This document shows positions 1 through 8,935 of a stretch of 45,338 bases of DNA, in pieces. The notes under the pieces were generated by a model. It was given only the letters and a program-made list of their open reading frames with translations. It was not told the origin of the DNA and did not search any database. Within the stretch, counting starts at the first letter, position 1. Each line of letters starts with the position of its first letter. Location: positions 1-45,338 of the forward strand of contig JAUWNU010000005.1 in NCBI GenBank assembly GCA_030612505.1. Reading direction: 5' to 3'. The DNA comes from Methanomassiliicoccales archaeon (lineage in GTDB: Archaea; Thermoplasmatota; Thermoplasmata; SG8-5). Made by a program: the position numbers and the translations under genes.

Positions 1-143
1 CGCTCAGCGATAGAAAAAAATATACGGGTTAATTGCATTCTTATGTCTGCCCTTCCAAACATCCTAGAACGTTTGTAAGGGGTAAGCACCACATGGTACT
101 GGCTCTGTCCAACACCATGGCTATATGACCATTCCATTTTCAT
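1..143 (-). CDS. tnpA: IS200/IS605-family Y1 transposase TnpA, N-terminal part (cut by window edge)
   Basis: Reading the minus strand from the ATG at 143 gives 47 complete codons with no stop before the left edge. The peptide starts MKMEWSYSHGVGQSQYHVVL and continues TPYKRSRMFGR, then a segment ending FFSIAER. This is the usual opening of small HUH/Y1 single-strand transposases: a Tyr-His-Val strand, a basic loop, then a helix before the Glu-Val-Met-Pro-Asp-His-Val-His motif, which lies outside the window. An AGGAGT Shine-Dalgarno lies 8 bases upstream. The HUH motif and the catalytic Tyr cannot be seen, so activity cannot be judged. Confidence 0.8.
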   Translation of the reverse strand, partial: MKMEWSYSHGVGQSQYHVVLTPYKRSRMFGRADIRMQLTRIFFSIAE

Positions 144-169
144 GGGAAATACTCCTGGCGGTTCCTAAT

Positions 170-194
170 GCGCCCCCCCTCACCAGGGGGGCGC
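170..194. repeat. Strong GC hairpin upstream of tnpA
   Basis: A perfect 9-bp stem (GCGCCCCCC / GGGGGGCGC) with a 7-base loop stands in the tnpA 5' leader, just upstream of its Shine-Dalgarno. It could be a subterminal hairpin recognised by TnpA, or a leader hairpin that limits readthrough into the transposase. There is no T-run on either side, so it is not a clear terminator. Confidence 0.6.
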
Positions 195-238
195 GCCGCC
201 AGACCTTTATTTTATTTCAAAGCAATAAGAATTGTGGT

Positions 239-311
239 TGATTAGATATTCAAAGCCCTGTATCCGCAGACCTAAAGGTCGCGGGATTAGGGCTTACGTC
301 TGTACTAATCA
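239..311. mobile_element. Probable left-end (LE) structured region of the IS200/IS605 element
   Basis: This gene-free stretch folds as a long imperfect hairpin. The outer stem is TGATTAG (239-245) with CTAATCA (305-311). The middle stem is AAGCCCT (253-259) with AGGGCTT (289-295). The apex is GACC-TAAA-GGTC. IS200/IS605 ends carry subterminal hairpins rather than inverted terminal repeats, and this lies upstream of tnpA where the left end is expected. A direct repeat AGATATTCAA occurs at 244-253 and 339-348. The exact cleavage site cannot be set. The 298 bases from 144 to 441 contain this, the 170-194 hairpin and the promoter of the next gene; I see no gene there. Confidence 0.5.
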
Positions 312-384
312 TGAATAATCACTTCCGCTCTCTAGTTAAGATATTCAATGGTATTCCCTTATTAGATATATATCTATTTCTAAC

Positions 385-415
385 CTTTTTAAAGATAGAA
401 AAGTTTTTAATTATA
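385..415 (+). promoter_or_regulatory. AT-rich promoter candidates for the ubiquitin-like gene
   Basis: Two TATA-like boxes, CTTTTTAAAG (385-394) and TTTTTAATTATA (404-415), precede the ATG at 442. The second would place the transcription start about 5 bases before the ATG, that is, a nearly leaderless message. This agrees with the lack of a good Shine-Dalgarno. The nearby IS end means the upstream context may have been altered by insertion. Confidence 0.4.
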
Positions 416-441
416 TCAATATATGAACTGCCTGTGAGAAT

Positions 442-879
442 ATGGGAATTCGCGTTATTTTGAGCAATGCATTGTCCGAGGACAGTTCCAGCATACAGTG
501 TGAGGTCGATCCTGGTGAGAAGGTCAGTGGATTAATCGATACTGCTGTGGGATACTGGGGACTGGAGAAAGATATTTCTTATGGCGTCAAATGTGGATCC
601 ATAATCCTGCCGCCTGAAAAGGTAATCACCGATAAAATCATAAAAGAAGGTGAAAAACTGGTTGTGGTCGATTCTAACCTGTGGCAGGCAAACCTTGAAA
701 CAGTGAAGAACTGGATAGCTGATAATCTGGATGCAAAACTTGAAGAACTGGAAATGATAAAAAGCATTGAAAAGGGAAGCAATCATACCGAGTTCCTGTT
801 CAAGAATACGAATAAAAGTGATAGACATTACATGATTACATTAAGTAACGGAGAAGTGGAGAGCTATCGCCCATTATGA
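442..879 (+). CDS. Small protein with N-terminal ubiquitin-like (YukD/EsaB-type) fold
   Basis: The protein has 145 residues. The first ~75 have the beta-grasp rhythm of YukD/EsaB-like ubiquitin-like proteins: an opening strand IRVILSNAL, a hydrophilic turn, a second strand ending in a DPGEKV turn, a helix VSGLIDTAVGYW, a strand around YGVKCGSIILP, and the final KEGEKLVVVD strand, as in 'gv.dGd.L.lv' endings. There is no C-terminal Gly-Gly, so it is not an obvious protein modifier. The second half (about 76-145) is helical and then beta, and I do not recognise it. It is followed 14 bases later by a pilin-like gene on the same strand and faces the secretion operon. In bacteria this fold accompanies the FtsK/EssC ATPase of type VII secretion; here a HerA/FtsK-type ATPase lies 2 kb away. 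The fold is inferred from pattern only. Confidence 0.6.
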   Translation: MGIRVILSNALSEDSSSIQCEVDPGEKVSGLIDTAVGYWGLEKDISYGVKCGSIILPPEKVITDKIIKEGEKLVVVDSNLWQANLETVKNWIADNLDAKLEELEMIKSIEKGSNHTEFLFKNTNKSDRHYMITLSNGEVESYRPL

Positions 880-893
880 AAATAGAGGTTTGA

Positions 894-1445
894 ATGCTGC
901 AAAGAAAATTGTTTTCAGATGAAAATGCAATATCATCATTTTCCCTGATGGCCATAATTTTGTTGCTCTTTGCAAGTTTTTCCGTATCATACCTTTCATA
1001 TGTCACCCATATTGATTCCAATTATAGACTGCGCATGGAGGATATCACCAAGATGGAACTCAAATCCCTGGAAATTATTCGTGATTTGGAGTATCATGCA
1101 GTTTTTCTAGCCAGGGAAAAGATTCAGGAAGGAAATGAAAATGATTTTGAGGATGATTATTATGACTACATTGAAGAGATGGCAGAAGAAGGTTTTGATA
1201 TCTGGCTAGGGGGAGATGTGAGAGCTACTGTCAATGGCGTATATGCGGTCATTGGCGGAACCGTCCGGGAGAATTACACTGTTTCCCTTACTCCTTTAGA
1301 CAATGGTACATACCTTGTTTCAGGTTCCTTCAATGTGACCATAAGCAATCTGAGGACCGACCTTGTTCTGAAGAAGGTAGTGAACTTCGAAAGACAAATT
1401 AGTACCGCTGACCTGACCTATGCAGGCGGCCTGATTCTACCCTAA
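894..1445 (+). CDS. Pilin-like single-pass membrane protein
   Basis: The protein has 183 residues. A short charged head (MLQRKLFSDENAISSF) is followed by one hydrophobic segment at about residues 16-35 (SLMAIILLLFASFSVSYLSY), then a helical stalk and a beta-rich extracellular tail with several N-x-T/S sequons. This is the architecture of archaeal pilins and TadE/TadG-type minor pilins. The Shine-Dalgarno GAGGT precedes the ATG, and the gene is probably co-transcribed with the ubiquitin-like gene. Its stop overlaps the stop of the convergent Ig-repeat gene (shared CTAA, 1442-1445). No family was recognised, and a class III signal peptide cleavage site is not obvious. Confidence 0.6.
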   Translation: MLQRKLFSDENAISSFSLMAIILLLFASFSVSYLSYVTHIDSNYRLRMEDITKMELKSLEIIRDLEYHAVFLAREKIQEGNENDFEDDYYDYIEEMAEEGFDIWLGGDVRATVNGVYAVIGGTVRENYTVSLTPLDNGTYLVSGSFNVTISNLRTDLVLKKVVNFERQISTADLTYAGGLILP

Positions 1446-2869
1446 CTTATGATTATAAAATATTGGGGGGATTCGCTGACATTATCTGGGATATCCCTGG
1501 CTATTATTTTATAAATGACAGTTCCGGCAGATGAGAAGGTCATATCAATGGAATATAGATCGCCACTGACAAGATTCATCTCGAACTCGACTCCCGAAAT
1601 AACTAGTCTCACATATTCCACACCATTCAAATCAGTCACGGTGGCACTGAAAGTAACAGTCTCATTCACAGTCCCGGGATTTGGAGATGCCGATACGCCA
1701 CTTATCACCGGTGGGGTGGTATCCTCTATGATGAAATTGTAGGGAGAGGTGACTCCCCAGTTCCCTGAGGGGTCAATGGCAGAGAACACATATGAGTAGG
1801 TGCCAGTAGGTATAATTGTCTCGCTGTATGTCCATTCTTTCCCTGTAGTGTGGGTCATATGGCGTGATTTAGTTCCAGCTGGGGAAGTGATATTGATATA
1901 AACTTCAGCCACTTCATGATCATCCAAAACATCCACATAAAATATGATATTTTCACCGCTCTCCTGAGGATTCTTGTTTATCCTTACATTGGACAGATCT
2001 GGAGGTTCAATGTCCTTGATTGTAATGGTATAATCATCTGTAAAATCTATACGGTCAAAAATATCCGTGGCCCATACCTTATATGAATACTCGCCAACCA
2101 TGGTGTAGGTTGTTTCATGATAATACTGTAAACCTGGACCCTTCAACATGGTGGTGGTTATCTTTTCTCCATCAGGGTCGGTGAGGGAACAAAAAACACG
2201 CCTTATATTATCGCCTTCCACATCCACGGTTATATTAACTCGCTTATCGAGAATTTGAGGATCTGGGTCATCTGAAACATCACTGATAGATGGAGCCTCA
2301 CTGTTCCCGTACAGCAGCTGTTTGCCCTCATCATCATCTGGAGAATAAAATACAATGTCTGTGAACATGAAAACAAATACCTTGTAGGTCATTTTACCTT
2401 CTATCTCCACATAACGACTGGCCACTCCAAAATCCTGATTGGAATATAATGACAATTTATTTACATATGAATTCTGGGGATTCTCAAGAAGCTCCTCCAA
2501 GTCTACATTGGTCTGATTTCCTATCTGTAATGGCTGAATATTGGTTCCGAATCGCATGGGTATGTCCATATCGCCAGACGTAGCTCTCATATAACTTTCA
2601 TAAAAAGTGAATTTATAGATATCACCGTCAACCTTGCCTGGCAGGTAGAATGCCCGGTAGGAATAATATCTATCAAAGGTGAAATTGACAGTCATCTCTC
2701 CATTTATCCCGTCCAGTCTCTTGATGACTCGATTCACCTCCTGGGTGGCACCCTGGAGAAGATTCTCATCAATGGAATCTGTCTGTACCTGGAAGAACCC
2801 TATGACAAATGACATAATCAATATTGATGTCACAAGCCAGGTCATCTTGGAAAGGACAAAGTCCAGCAT
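1442..2869 (-). CDS. Membrane-anchored protein with three Ig-like repeats
   Basis: The protein has 475 residues. The N terminus has one pilin-like membrane segment (about 9-27) followed by a helical stalk. A beta-rich region of about 170 residues comes next, then three tandem Ig-like/HYR-type domains (about 205-475) beginning with DPDPQIL, EPPDLSN and TTPPVISG. Each carries Val-Asp-Val-type strands and a YSYKVWATD-like closing strand. It is the last gene of the leftward secretion operon: its ATG overlaps the stop of the HerA-like ATPase gene (TGATG), with GGAGAT as Shine-Dalgarno. It is probably an outward-facing structural or adhesive part of the machine. There is no C-terminal anchor. Confidence 0.6.
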   Translation of the reverse strand: MLDFVLSKMTWLVTSILIMSFVIGFFQVQTDSIDENLLQGATQEVNRVIKRLDGINGEMTVNFTFDRYYSYRAFYLPGKVDGDIYKFTFYESYMRATSGDMDIPMRFGTNIQPLQIGNQTNVDLEELLENPQNSYVNKLSLYSNQDFGVASRYVEIEGKMTYKVFVFMFTDIVFYSPDDDEGKQLLYGNSEAPSISDVSDDPDPQILDKRVNITVDVEGDNIRRVFCSLTDPDGEKITTTMLKGPGLQYYHETTYTMVGEYSYKVWATDIFDRIDFTDDYTITIKDIEPPDLSNVRINKNPQESGENIIFYVDVLDDHEVAEVYINITSPAGTKSRHMTHTTGKEWTYSETIIPTGTYSYVFSAIDPSGNWGVTSPYNFIIEDTTPPVISGVSASPNPGTVNETVTFSATVTDLNGVEYVRLVISGVEFEMNLVSGDLYSIDMTFSSAGTVIYKIIARDIPDNVSESPQYFIIIS

Positions 2870-4281
2870 CAGCCATCTCCTATTTTCTTACCGTAGAGGT
2901 CACCAAAACCAGAGTCACTTCCCTGGCCTCCACCTTTATCACTGGATGAAAGAGTTTCCTCCCTGGGGAATAAAGTAGCATCCAATCCTGTGTGAAGGGT
3001 CATTCTCGGTCGAACGCATACAAGTTCCATTTTTCTAGTTTTATCATCCATGACCACTGCCAGACCTCGTCTGAATTCCATTGTCGAAACCAATCTGTCA
3101 AAGTCCTTTGTTCCGGAAGTATAGGACTGTTTTGCCATCTTCAAGGCTTCTATATCCGGTGCCGCAGTAACATTGTGGGCGATTATCAGATCTGCCTGCT
3201 TGATGGCACTCTCATGAAGTGCTGATGGCTCCTGGGTGGCCAGTATCAGCGAAAGACCAGGGTGACGCCCCAGCTTGATCCAATCAATCAGAGCATCGGT
3301 GGCAATGGTCTTGCCCTTGGCTGGAAGGAAAAGATGGGCCTCGTCTATCATCATGTACACCAATGGATGTTCCTTTGTGATGTCCTTGGCCACCTTCTCA
3401 TCTATGAGATTTGCCTCGGCCTGCATCTCCAAAGTGGTATAAAGCGTCCTGGCACGCATTAAATGATTGGCTATTATGGATACTATTAGATTACGTACAT
3501 CAAATCCGCCTAGACGTCCCAGGTAACTGATATCCAGGATAGTTGCCCTGCCTGCCTTGATAATGTCTGAGAATGGAGTACCCTCCTTGTCGAAGACCCC
3601 TATGTCCTCCACCATCTGGATGGTTCCCTTGAGGCTTTCTTTGGCCTCTCCGCCATCAAACACATGCTGATTGTCTATTTCCCTGTAAATATCTTCATAG
3701 CCATAGGGTTCGTTCTTTTGCTTAAGGATCCTTATCACATTTATCAGCAAAGTTCCCACAGGGTCAGTTATGGTAAGATTGAACAAATCCAGCCAGTCCT
3801 GGACGCTTATCTCATGCAGCGGAAGCTGGAGAACCTGGTCATAGAGAATTTTATGCCCATCCTTCTCCAATTCATTGATGGCCAGTTTTGGCATGAGGAT
3901 ATGCACATAATCCCCCAATCCTTTCGGCGTTAAATTATTGAACTCTTTCAAGCGTTCTACTTCATAAGAATTGGTATTGGCAGTCTTCAGACTATGAAAG
4001 ACGCTCATTGTATCAATTATAAGAACAGATAGCCGGTTTTTCTGCTGGTCGTCCAGCGTCCCAAATGACTCGGCAATTACACCAAGAGTATATGACTTTC
4101 CGGTGCCTCTCTTTCCCAGAACAAGCATGCAATGGGGAAATGCCAGGTCCAAATGAACCTCTCCAATCTCTTCATAACGACCAGCCGGGTAACTGACTAT
4201 CTTGCCAAGATAACCGCAGCCCCTGATTCCGTATTCATTTATGTCCTTGTCTGTCCTGCCAAATATGACTTTTTGTGCCAT
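2869..4281 (-). CDS. HerA/FtsK-type P-loop ATPase of the pilus-like locus
   Basis: The protein has 470 residues. An N-terminal beta region precedes Walker A GKRGTGKS (about 56-63). Walker B VYMMIDEAH lies at about 308-316, followed by the sensor motif LILATQEP (about 345-352). This order is typical of the HerA/VirB4/FtsK ATPase clade, whose hexamers pump DNA or protein. The last ~30 residues are Ser/Gly/Asp-rich. The gene has a strong GGAGGT Shine-Dalgarno and follows the FlaJ-like gene by 3 bases. It is clearly distinct from the genuine DNA-repair HerA at 24429-25988: it lacks a NurA partner and sits within a secretion operon. A motor role in assembly or export is inferred. Confidence 0.8.
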   Translation of the reverse strand: MAQKVIFGRTDKDINEYGIRGCGYLGKIVSYPAGRYEEIGEVHLDLAFPHCMLVLGKRGTGKSYTLGVIAESFGTLDDQQKNRLSVLIIDTMSVFHSLKTANTNSYEVERLKEFNNLTPKGLGDYVHILMPKLAINELEKDGHKILYDQVLQLPLHEISVQDWLDLFNLTITDPVGTLLINVIRILKQKNEPYGYEDIYREIDNQHVFDGGEAKESLKGTIQMVEDIGVFDKEGTPFSDIIKAGRATILDISYLGRLGGFDVRNLIVSIIANHLMRARTLYTTLEMQAEANLIDEKVAKDITKEHPLVYMMIDEAHLFLPAKGKTIATDALIDWIKLGRHPGLSLILATQEPSALHESAIKQADLIIAHNVTAAPDIEALKMAKQSYTSGTKDFDRLVSTMEFRRGLAVVMDDKTRKMELVCVRPRMTLHTGLDATLFPREETLSSSDKGGGQGSDSGFGDLYGKKIGDG

Positions 4282-4284
4282 TCT

Positions 4285-6351
4285 CTAACCTCCCATTATT
4301 GATTGACTCAGAATTGTAACTATTGCGAAAGTGACTGCAGCAACAGGCAAGGATATTCCAATGGAATATTTTACCTCAATGGGATCATTGCCATTCTGTA
4401 TTCCCACTGCAAAATAGCCTGTTATTCCCACTACCATTAGCAGATAAATACCGATAATAAGCACGAAATCGGAGGGGGCCATCATGGCTGATGTGAAGGG
4501 CAAATCCTGAAATTGATTGTAGAGCATGAAGTAAAGCCCAATGGTGATTCCCATGACAATGGGAGAGAATAGAATGGCAGTTGTTTTCATCATGTCAACA
4601 ACCGAACTCAGCGAGTTCTTTATTTCCTGATCAACCTGAATCATGTCCCTGAGGTAATTGGATATGACAACAATTGTCTGGCCGGCGGTGGCTGCGTCCT
4701 TCTGGACTGCCTCAACCACGGTTTCCATGGTGGCCCTTATTGTTCTGGAATGCACATCTTTCAGAACACCTATGTTTCTGTTGAACAGTATCTCATTGAG
4801 TGGTGCCCTTGTCATTTTCAGGTTGTATGAGATAGTGCCAAAAAGGTCGGCTATAAGGGTACCCTTGAGCGTATCGGCCACTTTCTGGAAGGCTGATTCC
4901 AGCGGCTCACCCTCGGATATACGGTTACCTAATTGGAACAATGCGTCTGGGAATTCTACTTCAAGCTTTTTGGTCTCGTCCCTTTTCTTCTTCTGGTATC
5001 TAGTTGTGGTCAGAAGATAGAAGGATACGCCCACTGCAATACCAACAATTATGGGTGTCACACCAAACATGTCGAAACCTATGTACTCATACACGAATGG
5101 CACACCCAGTATCCCAATGCTCACAGCAAGCACCAATCCGGTAATCGCAATGCTTCGTTTCTGTTTGATGGTGAAGGGGGATGTGATATCTGGCGGAGTT
5201 GTGGTTCCAGGCCTATTGCCTAATACATAATATGAATATACAAGAGTAATAACCGGAAATATAACATCCAGCAGAAGTACAACTGGCAATATGCTGACTT
5301 CTTCCACGCTGGAACCAGCAGCCAGAGTATCCTCCATGCCAGCTCCGTCAAAATTCATCATGTCGCCCATGTTCATGGAAAGCATGGGAAGCATGGAACC
5401 CATTATCAAAGGAAGCAGAACTCCCAGGGCAAACACTATCATGGTGGGCCCACTAAGTGAGGCAGCATAACCTTCCATTCTGGTTTTGGTTCCGGTGAGA
5501 ATAATATCATTGGCCTTATCCAGTGTGCGCTTGAGGCCTTCATCGGTCCTTTCCAATGTAGCTGTCCTGATGGTATACAGGGCTCTTCGGAAATCCTCAT
5601 TCCACTGACCCCATCTCGATGCGAAGTCAACAAGCCCATCCTCTATGGAGGTGTACTTCCTCATCATGAGATCCCATGAGAGTTTTTTAAACTCAGAGGC
5701 AAGCGGTTCATCTGTATGATTTCCAGTAAAAAGAATGGCCTTGTCCAGTGTTGGAGAGAGGCGCATTGACATAACAAGGTAATTAATGGCCTCCGGAGCC
5801 CTTCCAAGACTTTGAATTCTGACCCTCTGGGCTAGGCTCTCGGGATATGTGGCAAAGAATCCCAGCACAATCAATGGGAATATGAAAACAAATGGTATAG
5901 CATACAATAGGGAAGTGCCACCATATATCAAAAATATAGGAATTGTCATGACTGCATTGAGGGCAAATGTGATCAGGGTCATTATCTGACTGAATGCCAA
6001 AACATCGAACTCATCTATGTCCCAGCCCAGAAAATCCACAGAAGCATGAAACTTTTCCTGTTTATAGACTGCTTCTGCCTTTTCAACCTTCTTCCTGGCT
6101 GCCTTGTACTTATCTTCTGCTCTCTTGAACTCCCTGGTGGAATCATCACCCCGGATTCTGGCCTCATTCACTTTTTCAAAGGCTTCATTGGCAGCAAGCT
6201 CGGCATTCTCAAAGGCATCTCTGGTTGCCTCACGTTTTTTCTCCTTCTCGTCCTCGGAAGGACCAGCCGACTTCAGGATGCGCCTGGATAGTGATATATA
6301 CCATGCACCATAGGGTGGTAAATCTCTTTCCAGTCCCTTATTATCATGCAT
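4285..6351 (-). CDS. FlaJ/TadC-type membrane platform protein with two T2SSF-like halves
   Basis: ATG 6351 is chosen (688 residues) because GGAAGGTG lies 6 bases upstream; a GTG at 6360 is the longer option. A basic/charged coiled-coil N-terminal region (about 30-95, Lys/Glu/Ala-rich) precedes roughly ten membrane spans in two blocks (about 115-395 and 410-688). Each block has the helical cytoplasmic domain of type II secretion F proteins, for example the LSPTLDKAILF and GEPLESAFQKVADTL regions. FlaJ of the archaellum also has two such halves. It would form the inner-membrane rotor or platform driven by the FlaI-like ATPase encoded immediately upstream; the two genes overlap by 8 bases. Confidence 0.8.
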   Translation of the reverse strand: MHDNKGLERDLPPYGAWYISLSRRILKSAGPSEDEKEKKREATRDAFENAELAANEAFEKVNEARIRGDDSTREFKRAEDKYKAARKKVEKAEAVYKQEKFHASVDFLGWDIDEFDVLAFSQIMTLITFALNAVMTIPIFLIYGGTSLLYAIPFVFIFPLIVLGFFATYPESLAQRVRIQSLGRAPEAINYLVMSMRLSPTLDKAILFTGNHTDEPLASEFKKLSWDLMMRKYTSIEDGLVDFASRWGQWNEDFRRALYTIRTATLERTDEGLKRTLDKANDIILTGTKTRMEGYAASLSGPTMIVFALGVLLPLIMGSMLPMLSMNMGDMMNFDGAGMEDTLAAGSSVEEVSILPVVLLLDVIFPVITLVYSYYVLGNRPGTTTPPDITSPFTIKQKRSIAITGLVLAVSIGILGVPFVYEYIGFDMFGVTPIIVGIAVGVSFYLLTTTRYQKKKRDETKKLEVEFPDALFQLGNRISEGEPLESAFQKVADTLKGTLIADLFGTISYNLKMTRAPLNEILFNRNIGVLKDVHSRTIRATMETVVEAVQKDAATAGQTIVVISNYLRDMIQVDQEIKNSLSSVVDMMKTTAILFSPIVMGITIGLYFMLYNQFQDLPFTSAMMAPSDFVLIIGIYLLMVVGITGYFAVGIQNGNDPIEVKYSIGISLPVAAVTFAIVTILSQSIMGG

Positions 6352-8278
6352 ACTTGGCACCTTCCAGGAACCAGGTTCTCCATTGTTCCAGGATTATATT
6401 GTAATCAAGATTGTCATTAAGAATGGCATTCTCACGCAATGCCCAATATTTATTGTTCATGCGTGCAACCCATTCAATTCTCAAAAGTTGTGGCTTATCA
6501 TGCTCTCTTGCATACTCCACCGCGTCCAATCGATATCTGGCTCTGGCCTTAATATCATTCAGGGCATCCTCCATAGAAATGCCCCATTTTCTAGCGATTT
6601 CACCGATACGCTCGGATTTGTAATTGAATATATCTGTTTCCATCAGCAGGTCATTATCGCTATCGTACATCATAAGGTCATTGAACTCTCCAGGGACATC
6701 CGATGTCTTGACAGTTTCCGCAATCTGGGTGCAACGCCTCAGCAGCTTTTGAGAGCCTTTGGACTGCGTAAGTGTCTGAACAACTATGATGTCTGTTGCC
6801 ATAAACGATGTCGCCGGGATGCCCATATCACTGGTGGCTCTATCGAAGGTGGCCTTTGCAGAATCAGCATGGAATGTGCCCATGACAGATGAACCTGCAG
6901 TTCCAGTCCTCATTGCCTCATAAAGGGTTCTGGCCTCCTGGCCTCTTACTTCTCCCAATATCAAGGCAGATTCACCCAATCTGAGCGAAGTTCTTAATGC
7001 ATCATCAGCAGTCATCTCACCCTTTCCACCCAAGGTAGACTGGACAAACATTCTCTGAACCTTGTATCCCAAACTCTGCATCTCCGGTACAGGCAATTCC
7101 AGCGTATCTTCGATGGTGAGTATTCTCTGTATAGTTGGGAACTCCAGTAACAGAGCGCCTAAAAGCGATGACTTACCGGAACCCCTACTTCCAGATATCA
7201 GCATGGTACAATGACCCTCGATGAGGAATGAAAGAAGACCCGCCGAAAGAGGAGATACTGTTCCATTATCAATGAGCTTTAGCATGGTCCAGGGGTCGGT
7301 AGAATGCCTGCGGAAGGCTATAGCTATACCATCAGGGCTCAATGGTTTTCCTATGGCGGTTATCCTGGTCTGATGCTGAACAAGGTCTGTTTCCAATACA
7401 GGCATGGCCTCGGAGAATGGTCTGCCACTTTCATATCTGAATCGGGATACCATGCTCTCCACATCTTCATTGCTAAGAACCACATTGGTGACAAACTTGT
7501 CATATAATTCCTTCTGATTCAAACCGCCCATACTGGCATGGACAGAATTCTTCGGGGCCGGGGCATCAACATAGATGTCCTGCATGTACGGGTCTTCCAG
7601 GAAATATTCGAATAGGCCCAGGCCAACTGTGTATCTAGCAAGTATGGAAGTAAGGTTGTCCAATACCTTCATTTCTTCCTCTGGTGTGCGGCCTATTTGG
7701 ATAGCATGCTTGTTTGCTATCTGATATAGTATCTTTTTCCCGAAGGTTTCCACATAGAGCCTGGCTTGCCCTGGCCTGTCCAATTGAATATGCCTTGGCC
7801 GATTTCTCAAGAGTTCTATCTTGGCAAGATGTATGAGCTTCATGTGTTTCGATGGAAGAGAGTATTCCTTTGGTTGAAGATGATAATGAGAGTAAGTGAT
7901 GTCCTTGATAGACCACAGGCTTGCGATGGCATCTCCCACTTTGTATTCCAGTATCTTTTCAGAATTTTCTGGTGGTTCTGGGCTTACCCAAGAATAGGAA
8001 AAGCCAGGGCGAAGATCATAATATTTATCCATTATCTGAATCATGGCTCTATGAACACGTTTTCTGTCAATGGTCAGCGACCCCTTGTTCTCAAGACAGT
8101 TAATTACGCCATCTAGGGTCGTTATTTTACCAGTTACCTTTGCCTTGCTGGCCTTAATAATAGAAGGTGCTTTTTCATCTTCAGTTGAAATGATTTCTAT
8201 TTCCTTCTTTTTGATGTTCGTATCATCTGGGTAAATTTCTTTCGGTTTCTTTTCATCTTGACCAATTATTTTCACCAT
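6344..8278 (-). CDS. FlaI/PilT/VirB11-family secretion ATPase
   Basis: The protein has 644 residues. Its N-terminal ~200 residues form the membrane-platform-binding domain. The RecA-like domain carries Walker A GSRGSGKSS (about 363-371), an Asp box TIEDTLELP (about 388), Walker B SALILGEVRG (about 437-446) and a His box GTFHADSA (about 467), all expected in type II/IV secretion ATPases. The first 45 residues are Lys/Glu-rich and probably unstructured. It hydrolyses ATP to power assembly of pilin-like subunits through the platform encoded next. It is coupled to that gene by an 8-base overlap and follows the Cys-rich gene by 11 bases. Confidence 0.88.
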   Translation of the reverse strand: MVKIIGQDEKKPKEIYPDDTNIKKKEIEIISTEDEKAPSIIKASKAKVTGKITTLDGVINCLENKGSLTIDRKRVHRAMIQIMDKYYDLRPGFSYSWVSPEPPENSEKILEYKVGDAIASLWSIKDITYSHYHLQPKEYSLPSKHMKLIHLAKIELLRNRPRHIQLDRPGQARLYVETFGKKILYQIANKHAIQIGRTPEEEMKVLDNLTSILARYTVGLGLFEYFLEDPYMQDIYVDAPAPKNSVHASMGGLNQKELYDKFVTNVVLSNEDVESMVSRFRYESGRPFSEAMPVLETDLVQHQTRITAIGKPLSPDGIAIAFRRHSTDPWTMLKLIDNGTVSPLSAGLLSFLIEGHCTMLISGSRGSGKSSLLGALLLEFPTIQRILTIEDTLELPVPEMQSLGYKVQRMFVQSTLGGKGEMTADDALRTSLRLGESALILGEVRGQEARTLYEAMRTGTAGSSVMGTFHADSAKATFDRATSDMGIPATSFMATDIIVVQTLTQSKGSQKLLRRCTQIAETVKTSDVPGEFNDLMMYDSDNDLLMETDIFNYKSERIGEIARKWGISMEDALNDIKARARYRLDAVEYAREHDKPQLLRIEWVARMNNKYWALRENAILNDNLDYNIILEQWRTWFLEGAKYA

Positions 8279-8289
8279 TCATTTCACCC

Positions 8290-8919
8290 CTAGATAACCA
8301 CATTGAATCCTTCATAATACAGGAAGGCTCTGAACTTCTCTGTAAGATTGAATATATAAACCAAGGCCTCGTCAGTTGTCTTGACACATGCCCGACACTC
8401 TGCCGCCTTTGTTTTTCTAACTGCCTTCGAAGAGATGAGAAACTCATCATAGAAAACCTCAATGTCCTCCAATAGCATCTTCTTCAGACGTGGAAAGATT
8501 ACCTGGGGATTGGCCTTGCAATTATTGCAGATTGCCCTCCTCTTTTCCTTTGCACCCTGGGCCTTGATATCTTTGAAATAAGTCCTGGGTGGATTCCGCA
8601 TAGAGAGATTATCAATTTCATTGGAGAGGTCGATGAGAGTCTTGAGCATTTTCATGGACGGCCCAGAGTATCTTAATTCTGCATAGTCGCTCAGAACCAC
8701 ATTATCTGCATTGTAATTATCTGCAAGAGCAGACAGCACGCCTTTCAGGCATTGCTTATTTTTCAGGCTGGCCCTCAATTGACATTCCTTGCAGTCGAAC
8801 ACCAAGCGCATCTCCACAGTGGATGTTTCAATATTGTGATTGCAGATTATATCGGTCTTCTTATCGACTTTCTTTTCATTCGTTTTCACTTTTTCTGTGT
8901 CTGCTGCTTTCGCACCCAT
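8290..8919 (-). CDS. Cys-rich protein of the pilus-like operon, probable metal binder
   Basis: ATG 8919 (209 residues) is preferred because a perfect GGAGG sits 7 bases upstream; the longest frame starts at 8955. After a Lys-rich head there are three CxxC pairs: CKEC with a trailing Cys, CNNC (about 145) and CRAC (about 185). A lone Cys-x-His also occurs near residue 26. This pattern suggests one or two zinc sites or an Fe-S cluster. The rest is mostly helical and has no membrane segment. The gene sits between the giant surface protein and the FlaI-like ATPase in one operon, so a cytoplasmic accessory or regulatory role in the machine is likely. I do not recognise the family. Confidence 0.6.
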   Translation of the reverse strand: MGAKAADTEKVKTNEKKVDKKTDIICNHNIETSTVEMRLVFDCKECQLRASLKNKQCLKGVLSALADNYNADNVVLSDYAELRYSGPSMKMLKTLIDLSNEIDNLSMRNPPRTYFKDIKAQGAKEKRRAICNNCKANPQVIFPRLKKMLLEDIEVFYDEFLISSKAVRKTKAAECRACVKTTDEALVYIFNLTEKFRAFLYYEGFNVVI

Positions 8920-8935
8920 AACAATGCCTCCAGGC

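Noticed and set aside
170-194. Rho-independent terminator
   Set aside because: Strong GC stem but no T-run on either side; better explained as part of the IS end or tnpA leader.
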